A stretch of 64,000 nucleotides of DNA, taken from Dicaeum eximium. Its lineage: Eukaryota > Chordata > Aves > Passeriformes > Dicaeidae. The DNA lies in contig VWZP01010904.1 in NCBI GenBank assembly GCA_013396995.1, positions 5,654,454 to 5,718,453 on the forward strand, written 5' to 3'. Position 1 is the stretch's first letter; every line of letters starts with the position of its first letter. The notes under the pieces are model-generated. The model had not been told where the DNA came from and ran no database searches. It saw only the letters and a program-made list of their open reading frames with translations. The position numbers and the translations under genes are program-made. This document shows, one piece after another, positions 50,500 to 62,902 of the stretch.

Positions 50500-53400
50500 A
50501 ATAAAGGAATCATTGTCAGAAAGAGACAGCAATATTGGATGTATTAGAAAACCTTGTTCAAGAGGATTCAAGTTCACTAAGTTAATTGAAATCAATACAG
50601 ATTCAGTTTTCTAGCAGAAATGAGCCCTACATGGACAATTATGAAATTAAGTAAAATTAATCCCTTGTCTTCTGGAACTACTGCTAATTGGGATCAAAGT
50701 TTGACCTACTGTCCAACAAGCAACTTTTCTATAAAATCTATATTAAAATACATTAATAAATCAGTAATACAGTTTTAAAAAAACAGGAGTATTAATGGAA
50801 TAAATAGGATCATTAGCTCATGAAAGGACAAACTCATCTCATGTGAAGTTTGACATTATCACCTACAAGTGGTATTTGATACATACCCCATAAAAACAGA
50901 AATGGGTTTTCTTTGCTTCTGTAACATATACAAAGCATCACGTGATAGCAACATGGTATCATCACTTGATAATCTTGCACTTTTAATGAGATTTTGAGCT
51001 TATTAATGTTGCCTGTAGAAATTTTTCAGGGAAAAGAGTATCTCACAACAATTCAATATGACAGAGCAGATTTTTTCAAGGATTGTCCATTCAAAACATA
51101 GCATTAGATTTTTATTGGCCTTCAATAGAGAGCTCAGTAAAGAAACCCAAACTGCTACACCATTTTTGCATTAAAATAAACCCTCTGCAGGCAACATAAA
51201 ATACATTTCATACCAGTAGAAAAACTTGTTTCAGGGACTTAACAAAGGCTTTCCTGCACAAGTACTATTATGTTTGAATGGTAATCGTACACAGCTAGTG
51301 TTTTCTTAATGTCCTGGGGAGCCTGATCATTGTAAATTACCTGTGACATCTCATTAATCCTCTTTTTCCTCACAAACGCATAATTAATGGTAACATTGAC
51401 AATAATACACAAATTAGCTAAGTGACGCTTTATGGTGTTGGTTTTGATTAACGTCAGGAACCCAAAAATGACATTAATGTAATGCAGATCCCAAAAGGCA
51501 ACCTGCACTTTGACCTCAGACATACATTTTGTTTGCACCATCACAAAGATTAATCCTTCCCTGGATGAAGACAAGACAAAATTCTGGCCACTGGCATTGC
51601 GTGCTGGGCTGTCGCTGAAAAACAAACTGCCTCAATTGCATTTGTTTAAGAAGGAAATCTTAATGCATAGAAAACAACGGCTTAGTGTCATTTCCTATTG
51701 TCTTGTTAGGACAAAGATAAATGAGCTACTGTCATGATTTAGATCAAGTGCTTCTCTGCTAACTTCTATTATTTGCTTATTTATGGACTAGCGTTTAATT
51801 AAAAGCATACCTAGGTACAGAACTGCACAATAAATTAAAAATGCTTTTTCACTTAATATGTGCTTATTTAGGGGAGCAACTTGTGTTTAATTCTTCACAT
51901 GGTGTGGTAGACACAATACTGTTGTTATAGGTACAAACAAGTAGTGGATATCTTTATCTCAGCTTGAACTAACAGGATCAAAGGTAGTTTACCCCACTAA
52001 GTTAAAAAAAAAAAAAAGACCATGTATTTTCAAAATATATATTATTGCTTCAGAAGATGTATTGATACATATATGTATAACTGAAGGTATGTGGCTCAAA
52101 ACACTGAAGTTTTACATAGTCTTATAACATAGTCAGAAGACCCATCTCCAATTTAAAAGCACTGTTTGCAACTACCTCACCACTTTAGAAACTCAGGTTA
52201 ATTATGATTATAAATGCAGATAATACTTTCAATTATTTCATAAATTTTACCTTACAGAATGTACAGAACCACAAAAAAAGGTTGCTACTGTTTTGATAGG
52301 TGTAACAGTCTAGATTTCCTCTAAAAAAGGGTATTTTCTCGTCACTTTTCTCTCATTATAAATTTGTTAAAAAACTTTATCTGTAAAAAGCAATGACTGA
52401 TTTAATGACAGTTAACATTTTTACATACATCAGATTTTGCAAGTAAAAAAACCATAACCAGACTCCCCTAAAAACTGTGGAACACTTTATATTTTCCATT
52501 GCAATAAAATACAAATCTGTCTTCAATTAATGTGATAATTTTCTTTAATATCTCCAGTTTTGTATTGGTTCATTAATATGGGCAGATGGATAGGTGTGGG
52601 TTTATCTTGAACATTCCAGGAAGGAGGAAGTAAAAATTACACAATAATATAAATCACAAAAATATTTTAATTCCACAAATATAAACAGAAAATTGTAGTT
52701 CATAACAGAATAATAAAAGATGTACTGGGTAGAGAAAACTCTTCAAACACCTTTAATGTTCTCATTATAAAAATAAATACATAATATAATTAACATATAG
52801 ATTTTCAGCCTTTTAGCTTTCAAATGTCTTATAAGCTGATCTTAACTACTGTACTTAAAACTGCAAGGGATATTTGAAATACCTTGTGTAGCTTGTCAAC
52901 ATTATTTTTGAGTTTCATTTCTCATTAGTATAAATTTTAAAATTTTGATTTTTTTGTTGTTTGTTTCTTTTTTTGCAAAACATACTAAACTTTCTCTAAC
53001 TCACAAATACATTTTAAAGCACTGTGGAATTTAAGGGGCGAAAGGGAATCCCATAGAGGCCATATATTTACTCTAACTAACCAAGACATAAATCCAGATT
53101 ACTGCAATAAATTATTTCTATTATTTGAACAGAGTAAGTACAGTATCACATTTGAAAGACATTTGAGTTTAATTCATATCTTAAAATTGACAAAGATAGA
53201 CCACCTCAGCTACACCAACTGAAATGTACTGATGAATATGGGATATACAAGCTAGACCCAGGAGCAGAGACAAATCTGTTCTTTATATCATCATTGTGGC
53301 ATAAGGTCATTCAAAATGTAATTGTACTTCTTTGTAAAACATAAAAAATTGTCTGGTTGGAGCTGCAAATTTTAAATGGCTTTGTCTGTGCAGTAATTCT

Positions 53401-56400
53401 TTATCAGCTTGTGTGAACCTAGTAATTCTTTGTTTCATACACAATTTGCTGGCAGACTGCAGTAACCATTTGCCACTTTTACTTTGCTGACTTAATATTC
53501 AGGCAGATACAACAAAAACCACATAAAGATACATCTGGAAAGAAACCAGCCCACTTTTAACCCTTCCAAGTTATCTCAATTTCCTCTTGACCATAGATAT
53601 GATTAATATTAACCTATTAGCCTGTATAATTTTACTCTTTCAATTCCATGCCAGCCTTGTAGAAAGTAATCTGTCAAGAGATACATTTATAGAAATTACT
53701 TGTTTCAACGTTTAAGTGCTGTATATTGACTTAATATTTAAAAATGGTTACAGCAAACTTATTTTTAAAAGCCCATAGAATTTTGTGCATATGTGTGCAT
53801 GTGAAGTCAGTGTGTAAGGAAACACAATTTTCTCACAATTCACCTTACACTAGTACTTTAGCAGTTTCAAAAAATCTTATTCTAAAACATAATCTTATCA
53901 GAGTTGTCTGTCTATCTAAAATTCCTGTTTGTTGATCATATCTTGAAATTCAAGATCTACTTGAATTCTATGGCTGAGTAATATCTATGGTTAAGGCACT
54001 TCCCCTATTCCATAGTTTTACAGTGACCTGATGAACAGGACAGGTCCAGAAGGCAGTGTCAGTTTAGGTTTCCTTTATAGTTTAACATAATCAAAATATT
54101 TTCATAAATATGAAAGACAACTTAAAACAGTTAAATATGGGTTCAGTTTTATCTCCTCAATATTCTGCAATTCATATAAATATGACTCACATATATGCAA
54201 AAGCTATATCGTGTTAAACACACAGAGAGAGGCACTTTTCCCCAGCTGGGTTTAACATATCTGTCTATGACTGTATTTCATCATAGAACACCACAGTGTA
54301 TTTTCAGAAAAGACACTCAGAATTGTATAAGCCCTTTTATATCTACACCTAATTCACAGAAAAACAGTTTTCAGAAAATACAACATTCTACGTTTCAAGA
54401 ACTTAATACTTATTTCACCGCCATAAATGTTTCTTGCAGTGATGGAAGGAAATTTTAGACATGTCAACAATTACCTGTTGCTCTCTGAAATACTGCACAG
54501 TGAAAACATGCTTGGTTACTTAACCTACCTGTGAATTGAGGAATTATTTATACAAACATTCTTCACATCTTCATCTGCAGGTGTTTCAATTTTTTTTCTA
54601 AATACTAATAAAAAATTAACATAGAATCCAAACAACATGATGCACATACACATGGATTTGGGCAGTTTTCCCCCATTTTTTGGGAGAGAGGTAACAACCC
54701 TATTGAGACTGTACTTTATGAAGGACTTTAATGAGATTTCTGACTATATATTTTTACCAAGAATGTCAAATAAGCTTCAAAAACAAAAGTAAACTGTAAT
54801 GCAAGTGACACATACTAAAAATAACCCTATAAATCTGTTCATTCTGTTTAGATAGTCTCCTAAGTAGTAAAATGCAAGACTGTTTAGCTTTATTAGATGT
54901 TATGGAGAAAGCTAATTTTGGGGAAGTAGGCCAGTGATAGTCTTATACTGTTCTAGTGCAATACAGTGAAGACAGCTATTTTTAATCTTCTGTAGTATCT
55001 TAGTAATAATTAGGCAAAACCTTTTTCAGGGGATTTTTAGAGCCATAAATATATGAACATATATAAATATACAAACTCCAAATAAAATGGATATAGATAA
55101 TTTTATCTTTTAAACTAAGTTGTGAACAAGCTATGTTTTGCTAAAACAAAGCTACACATCTCAAAGAAAGATTTACAGTCCGTTTTAGCCTGTCAAAGCA
55201 GTTCCAGTGTTTCCCACAAACAGCAGCTATATCTTAATATAAATCTGCTTACTGAAGGATTTTTGTAAAAAATGAACACAAAAATTTGTGAAAAGAGAGG
55301 TTGTAAAAGTTTTATACTTCAATTTAAGATATTACTGTTTGAAAAAAAAATCAAAGAATTAATTTGGAAAGCTATACCACATCGTATGAAAAAGTACAAA
55401 TAAAGGGGAATGTATTTTAAGCCTTCTTGTATAATCTGAGAGCTTTAAAATCTCTTTTTTCTACATCTGAAAAATGATACTAAGCAGAATGTTAACATTG
55501 GTTGCATTTTTTGTGTTTGTGCCCAAAGCGACAGCACTCCAGAGCATTGTTTTGGGATATCTTAATTAAACCTAAGGACGGATAAACAGATTTACACAGA
55601 AGTGCATTATGATTACTGAAGACAGATAAGGCTCAAAAACTAGCACCAACCTTCTAGTCTTTTCAAGAATAGAAATCGTAAAAATTGTCATCACTTGTAC
55701 CTTCTTATTTTTAAATCAAGGCATACAGCATACAATGAACCATTTTAAGAAAATATGATGGCTGAAGGGTTTCTGCCTTTGCTCCAGTTCAAGATAAAAG
55801 TGTAAAACAGCAGTTTTAGTGCAGCAGTTATTGCAACCATAATACTCTAGTACACAGTGCCAAGAAGTCATTAATGCAATATATATCTCTTTGATTCCTA
55901 AAATGCCGAGTTAATGGGCCAAATTTCACAATACCTTGTACTTGCAGTGCTGTCATTTTTTACAGCTATCAACTAAAAATAGTATGGCAGATATTAAACA
56001 GGCATTTCTTCTACTGACCTCGATTTTGTTAATCTTATATAAAGCTAAAAAAACCCACAAAACCCAACAGCTTAAAGAGGTTCTCATTCTTTTAACTTTG
56101 AATGTGTTTCTGAGTATGTGTGTGCATCTACAATTTTTGAAAATTTCAAAGTAGATTTTTGTACCTTCATTCAAAATTTAATTGCTTATACTAAATGAAT
56201 CATCAATTAACTTGCTCAGATCTTCCAAATCTGGGGAAGATCTTAATTCCTGAGTTAAATATGTCTTATCTGTAAAAAATTACATATAACTGTCTGTATC
56301 ATCCAGTCTTTTTCTACATATATATCCATATACAAATTCAGATAAATATTCTTATATTTAGTGTAAAATGAAATCTATTATCAGCATGGAAGAACTAATC

Positions 56401-58655
56401 ATTGAAGCTCATAACAGCAGGGACCACAATAGTTTGCTTCTGTCTGCATACAAAATAAAAATAAACCAAAAAACAAACAAACAAAAAAAAAAAAAAAAAC
56501 CAAAAAACATAAAAACCCCAAACCTGTCAAAAAAAATCAAAAACCCAAGCATACCCAAATCAAAACCTAGGTTAAATTGGGAAAATATAAGTGACTTTTA
56601 TTGTGAAGGAAAATGTACACAACTACATGCACAAGAAAGAACAGGCAAGTATGCATTTAAGAACAAGAAACCTATCAAATGTGTATATATATACAGAATA
56701 TATGGAAAACTTAAGAAGTCCATTTCCAATAGCTATCAGTTAAGATGGCTACTAATGTGGTACTTCTCTGTAATATATTAATATTTTATGTAAAAGTGAC
56801 ACTGTGGTGTATAGTAAATTTGCTAACAATCTAATGGAAATGCAGTGTGAGTTTAAAGGGAAGAAAATAAAAAGAATAGCTAGAATGCATACTCACACTA
56901 AGACTACTGACAATAATTCTCTAACCTCTCACAAATTACATTTTAGCTACTGTAGGGTATGTATAGGCTTGTCACAACTAATAACATTTTTGTTTCATCA
57001 GGTTTGTGTTAACATTCTGCAAATCTGAAATGTTTACTGTAACAAAGTAATGCATTATATAGATAGCATATGGTTGTTGGCTTTGTTTATATAATTTTTA
57101 AATTTCTGAAAGGACCGGTTGGGCTAAAGAGCAATGTTATTGCTTCCACAGTCACTTGATGGGTTGTTTAATAGTATTTTAAATGTTTGTTAATGATAGT
57201 CTCAAGGAAACAGAAAAACACAGGAGCAACGCAGAATAGCAATACCACAACAGTTACAAAGATTAAAATGCCACTAGGGGACAGTAGAAAGTCACAAAAT
57301 GAGGTTCTGCTGAAGAAACCAGAACAAAAGGCCTTTCTTTGTCAAAAAAGAAATCACAAATACGCATTTCTAAATAAAAATCATTTCACTTGTAAGGGTT
57401 TTAAAATTCTACATTAAATAGCAATGCAGAAACTGGGAGACACTTGCATGAGTCTATTTTTAGGTCTTTTATATTTATACCCATGTATTTTAAAATATGT
57501 AGCACTTTCTCTTTAACAAGAATAAATTCATGTGTGAAAGAATTTATTTGCAGCACTTTTACAGTACTGTGATGTTCTTAAACTCCAAAAGGTATTCACC
57601 ATTACACATTAATGAAAACATACAAACTGACCTTCGTAATACTGATAGTTTACTTGGCAAAAAAATTAGTAGACAATGTATGATATTGTGAGATTTATGA
57701 AGCAGTAGAAATAAATGTCCAGAATTTGAGGACTTTAGAAAATGGTTAGGAAAAATCTGCTCTCTTATGGTCTATGTATGGGCATATGCCCTTCACTCAA
57801 GAGCAAAGCAGTGCTCTTCAAAAGCTCATAATAGATTCCAGTCTTCATATGCTGAATCCCTGCAAAGTAAAGCAAAATACAGCATTACCTTTCCAGGGAA
57901 AAAAAGGTATCAAGATAGAAATTATACATTATTTTCTTCATTTAGATCAGCCATGGACTCCAAATAATATCTCACATATTATAAAGTTTGGTTCAGATAA
58001 CTGTAGTTACAGAACTTTCACACCTTGTATAAAAACATTCAAAGGTAATAACATCAGAGAAATCTGCTGGGTTTATGGGTCCTTAAGCTCACATGAGTAT
58101 AGGAAGTAAATGTCTATCTCAGAAGTACTTAAAAATCTTTCATTTCCAAAGCAAGGCATTTCAACCTAGAAATTATCTAGGTATTGGGAGCATCTAACCC
58201 TCAGCCATGCATTTCACAATACACAGGAGAATATACACTAGCTATGGAAAATATTGTAAATTACTTTTTGTTTTCCTTGACTGCAAAAACACACAAAGAG
58301 ATTGCATTTGCTGAAAGATTTCCCCATTCCAGAGTGCTAAAAAACAGATTTAAAAGAGCAATGCAATTGTGTCCTCACAGCCTCATAACTGTAGTCATCT
58401 CACTGCAGCATCATGAGCTTGAGCACATAACAAACCTTAGACAATAATATAATTAAGCATTTGTTTGAAAATAGTAAATCTAAGAAATGTTGTTCTATAA
58501 TAAGGGATGAGACTGTTTTCAAATGGAAAACTTAACTAACATATCTTTATGTGTGAGCAAGAGACAGTGAGGAAGGCTAATGAAGCAATGCATGTGGAAC
58601 AAATACATAGGACAGGTACAAACACCCTGTGCTTGAAAAGACAACTCTTGTACTG
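50500..58655. other. Unique AT-rich DNA with possible conserved noncoding element
   Basis: No gene is recognised. The stretch 51240-51720 is complex, repeat-free and more balanced in base composition than its surroundings (see findings). It holds a 128-codon minus-strand frame without known motifs. An A-rich simple stretch at about 56455-56530 explains the lysine-rich 137-codon frame at 56368-56781. Confidence 0.45.
57271..57284 (+). promoter_or_regulatory. Possible CTCF-like motif (one mismatch)
   Basis: CCACTAGGGGACAG matches the vertebrate CTCF core CCASYAGRKGGCRS at 13 of 14 positions. A single motif of this kind is expected by chance now and then, so occupancy is unproven. Confidence 0.25.
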
Positions 58656-58865
58656 TGACACTGAAAGGAGAGAGAGAGAGGAAGAGAGAGAAAGGAAGAG
58701 AGAAAGAGAGAGAGAGAGAGAGAGGGGGAGAAAGAGCGAGTGTGTGGGGGTTGCAGAAATGGAGAAGATGAAAGGGAGAGCGTTGGGTAGGAGAGAAAGG
58801 AGGGGAGGAGACAGGGAAGCCAGAAGGGAGAGAAAAAGTGAGGAGAGAAAGAAAAAAGAGAATCA
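58656..58865 (+). repeat. GA-rich polypurine tract / microsatellite
   Basis: A nearly uninterrupted purine strand, purest as (GA)n at 58669-58727 and continuing as GGGAGA/GAAAG variants to about 58865. It creates charged Arg/Glu-rich frames on one strand and Ser/Leu/Pro-rich frames on the other. These are artefacts. Long mirror-like polypurine tracts can form triplex DNA. Confidence 0.9.
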
Positions 58866-61800
58866 TCTAAACTAACTCTAGATGTCTAAGAATTTGTATC
58901 AGACACCATAAGCACAGAGAAGACAAAAACTTTAATATACACTAAAATTCATAAGTCAACAGCATAGACAAGGGACAGCCCAGAACTACAAGCCCATTTC
59001 TCAGGCAGCACTGTCAAAAAAAAAATTTAATTGGTGTAGCACTTCAATACCTGGTTTAATGAAGCAACCCTCAAGGTAAATACACATGGCACATGACTGA
59101 AAAACACGATACTGCCTTAATCTGTCATATTTTTGTAATGTTTCTTGTGAGATGGGACGTTTTGCTTTTGAAAAAATGTTTCAAACTACCTGGGTGACAG
59201 ATGATTTAAAATTAGGCAGGGATGTATTCACTTGTATGAATGCAATAGGAGTCATTATTATGTCCTTGGAAACTCAGCTAAGATGTCTACTCTCAGGGAA
59301 AAAAATGTATTTAGAGGACAAAAGGACTTCTAGAAAATGACCCAGGCAAAACACTTCAGCTAACAGCATACTTCTTCAAGCACTTCCTCAAACCCACTGA
59401 ACCGTTGTATAACAAAACAAAAATACTCTTTAGTGATTTGCTGAACAGCACAGACTTATGATGCATTCTCAAACTGTAATTAAACACATTTTTTACTAAA
59501 TTAAAACCAAACCTTAAAAGGCAAAATGTGCTCAGAAGTCACTGATGGCAGTTAAATTAGTCACTAAATATGTAAACCACAATAAATAGAATAAAGTCTG
59601 AAACTACAAGTCACTCAACAGCAAATGACTTCGAAGTCCTTATAGTTTTGTGTTGAAGGTCTCTGAAGAATTCTGAAGAATTTTATGGACACTACAGAAG
59701 TGATACCTCATCAGTACAAATATTCAAAGTACTAGCATCCTGTAAAAGGAATTAATATGCAGGGAAAGAGTGAAATTGTTAATTCAGGGTTAGTAAATAT
59801 TTTTATACTTGTTTTTTTTTTTAAATTAGATTCAGGGATGTTTCAGAAAGATGATGCTTGGCTCCTTCTCTAACACTATCTTTGTGCCATACTGCATTTT
59901 CAGCATTTTTTTTCACTATATTGGACTTTACATCTTTGAGCAGTGAATGATTTGTATTCACTTCTCCCTTAGCTTCCCACAGCCACTTTTTAAAATGCTT
60001 TACTATTTCTTCCAATTGCCTCTCAAGCAAGACCATTCTGCTGCAATACTTCCTTCCTGCTATTCTCAATACTCATCCTCCCACTGCTGTGTCCCTTTCC
60101 TACCTTCCTACTTCAAGATTCTCAGTGAATTGTTGTTTTTACTTTCAATGGCTCATGTCTCTCTGATGTAAATACTTTCCTTGCTTTTCATCTCTTTAGT
60201 TCTTTCATAATCTCAGAAAGCCACATAATAATGCAACAACTTGTGATTTGGTATTCCCCTATAGGTCAAAGTTAGATTTTCCTACATCAGGATACATATC
60301 TGTAACAATTAAGAATCTTGTGCTTTGATATGTTTAGTTGTAATTCTCTCACACCTTCATTTAACTGTAGGCTGTAGTTGCTTTTAGCTGAGCTCTGAAA
60401 TATCAATATAGTTTGTAAAAAGAGAATGGTCTATTCCTGTAAGAGGCACATTAAATGAGATACTGTTGCCTTTCTTTGTATACAAAAAAAAGGATTTGCG
60501 CATAATTACACAATGACATTGTTTGCAAAAATATTTTGAAAACTGTGGCAATATCAGATTTTTTATAGAAATTAATATTCAATGTCCTGTAACAAATTAA
60601 GGAAACTAGAATACCTTTTCTTTTTTAAAAATCTTAGTATTTTCTTTCAGGCAAATCTATTTTCCAGATAATAACTTGCTTCTCTATACTAAATACAGAA
60701 AGCAATCTGGAAAAAAAAATAGTACAAACATGCTAAAACTTAAATCTACTGATCTCCCATTTAATTCTTGGTACACGGAAGAGTGGATAGTTCTGATACA
60801 GCACCTGATTGATATTTCCAGGGTGTGAAAACCTCCACCGTGAGATTAGGCTGATATTGCATATTCAAACACATACAATGATATATTTGTCATTGCTATT
60901 GACCTTTATCTCTCCAGTTTCCTGACAACCTTCTACAGTTATTGACATTACAAATACCAGCGACAACGTGCAGGGCAAAGTATAACCTTTCATTTACCTT
61001 CATGTCCCTCAAATGACTCACATAGCTAGTTTCAACAAAAGCTGCAAACAATGACACTGTTGATTTTTTTTTCTTAACTTGCTAAAATGTTTTCCATTTT
61101 CCTCTTGTTCTCTGAAAATCATGCCAATAACTCACTACAAAGGAAACGATTTCAAATGAATACAGGTAATTAGAAGTGTCAAGAAATCAGCAGAGTAGGG
61201 TGTCTGCCATCATTTCTGTGGAAAGAGTGCCAGATTCCCTTTCAAAAAGGTCTTTGTCATTTTTTAATAGAAGGTAATTAATGTAGACTACAGTAAAGTG
61301 TACAGGATCCCAGTCACTTGTCTTTCTTTCCTTAGAAATTGGACCATAAAGATGTTTTGATTTCTAGAAACAATCTTCTGAGGTTATTTAAAAATTACTT
61401 TTAATTACAAGAATAGTTTTTTTGGTACTTTCATTATTTTCAAAGCAAGAAGAGGCAGAATTTGGAAAGGGCATATTTATAAGGGTGAAAAGTCTTCCTT
61501 TAAAAATTCCAGAGCTAAGTAGTTTGTTTAGAAAGTGACAGGATGATTTCACAAAACAGATACTATCCACTGAGAAAAACACTAAAACCAGACCCGAACA
61601 TGGAAATCTATCCACTTGTAGCTCAACATTCACCCATCCATCCAAACAGAGAAAGGCAAAACATCAATGCTTTTGTAGTGAAAATTACAGATATTTGGCT
61701 TGCTGCATGTTATATACTAGTGGTAACAAAACCGATTATTTTGTCATTTTTAGAACCATACCTCTGACAGACCAATGCAAATCATCTTAGAGCTGTACAA

Positions 61801-61870
61801 AATTCCAAATCTCAAACAAAATTGTGCACTTTATGGAAAACTATTTATTCTGAAATCTCAAAAAACCCCA
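58866..61870. other. Unique AT-rich DNA, no gene seen
   Basis: Nothing classifiable. The minus-strand 82-codon frame at 59821-60069 has a plausible mixed charged composition, but I find no known domain and no supporting splice context. Confidence 0.5.
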
Positions 61871-62490
61871 GAGAATCACGGAATATGATGAGTTGGAAGG
61901 GACCCACAAGGATCATAAAGTCCAGCTCCTGGCCCTGCAGAAGACACCCCAGAGTCACACCCTGTGCCTGAGAGCATTTTACAGACATTTCTTGAACTCT
62001 GTCAGGCTGGTGCTGCGACCACTTCCATGGGGAGCCTGTTCCAGTACCTGACCAATCCTGGGTGAAGAACCTTTTCCTAATATCCAGGCTAAACTTCCCC
62101 TGACACAACTTCATGCTGTTCTCTCAGGTCCTGGCAGTGGGCACCACAGGGAAGAGATCAGGGTCTCCCCCTCCTCTTCCCCTCATGAGGAAGTTTTAAC
62201 AGCAATGAGGTTTCCCCACAGTCTGCTCTCCTCCAGGCTGAACAAAGTGACCTCAGCTGCTCCTTGTATGGCTTCCTCTCAAGGCCCTTCAGCATCTTCT
62301 TAGCCCTCCTTTGAATGCTTTCTAACAGCTTGACATCCTTTTTATCCTGTGGCATCCGAAACTGTACATGGGATCCGGGGTGACTCTGCACTAGTGCAGA
62401 GCAGAGCAGGACAATTACATTCTTTGATCTGCCACTGATGCTTTGTTTGCTGCACCCCAGGACACAGTTGACTCCTGGCTGCCAGGACAC
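61871..62490 (-). mobile_element. CR1 LINE, ORF2 C-terminus plus 3'-UTR
   Basis: This minus-strand CR1 copy has its 3' end at 61871 ('gagaatcacgg' is the reverse of the octamer tail) and is 5'-truncated near 62490. The minus-strand frame from 62490 carries the ORF2 C-terminal region: 'VNCVLGCSKQSISGRSKNVI' corresponds to the conserved xNxxLGCIxxxxxSRSxEVI motif, and 'IQRRAKKMLKGLE' to the VQRRATKLVRGLE motif. After about 62242-62256 the reading frame shifts: FSLE..RL-type coding continues in a different frame, so the ORF is broken. The 3'-UTR includes the reverse of 'ggatattaggaaaaggttct' at about 62070-62089. It is the longest coding CR1 remnant here after the 37-kb relic. Not functional. 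Confidence 0.95.
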
Positions 62491-62802
62491 AATGTTAAAA
62501 AATGTGTACAGAAAAACAGAAAATCAAATCATTAAACTGCACTGAGATTGGTAGCTTTCCTTTGTGAGGAGTTAAAGCCTTGTGACAAAACAACTCACCT
62601 TAATAAAAAGTATCTAACCATACATCTCATCAATTGCATAATCCTAGTATGCTACTAATATGAACAGATGTTCTTTGCTGACACAAAATTATCCAGAAGT
62701 TTTCCAATTCCAATATTTTCCTTATTTCCCTTCATGTTTCCTACAATATACCTGCCATTCCCGATCCTTCATAACACAGAGAAATAACCATCGAATTAAA
62801 AG

Positions 62803-62902
62803 AGTAAAATATTTCCTTTTCTGTTTCATTAAGATGAACATCTAGAGGGCCTAGTAAAATATTTCCTTTTCTGTTTCATTAAGATGAACATCTAGAGGGC
62901 CT
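62803..62902. repeat. Perfect 50-bp tandem duplication
   Basis: The 50 bases at 62803-62852 (starting 'agtaaaatatttcc', ending 'ctagagggcct') are repeated without any difference at 62853-62902. Perfect identity implies a very recent duplication or an assembly artefact. Confidence 0.95.

Noticed and set aside
51239..51625. 128-codon minus-strand frame
   Set aside because: No recognisable domain. The region is better explained as complex noncoding sequence, possibly conserved.
56368..56781. 137-codon plus-strand frame
   Set aside because: Its lysine-rich centre is a translated poly-A/CAAA simple repeat.
58549..58875. Arg/Glu-rich and opposite-strand Ser/Leu/Pro-rich frames
   Set aside because: They are translations of the GA microsatellite.
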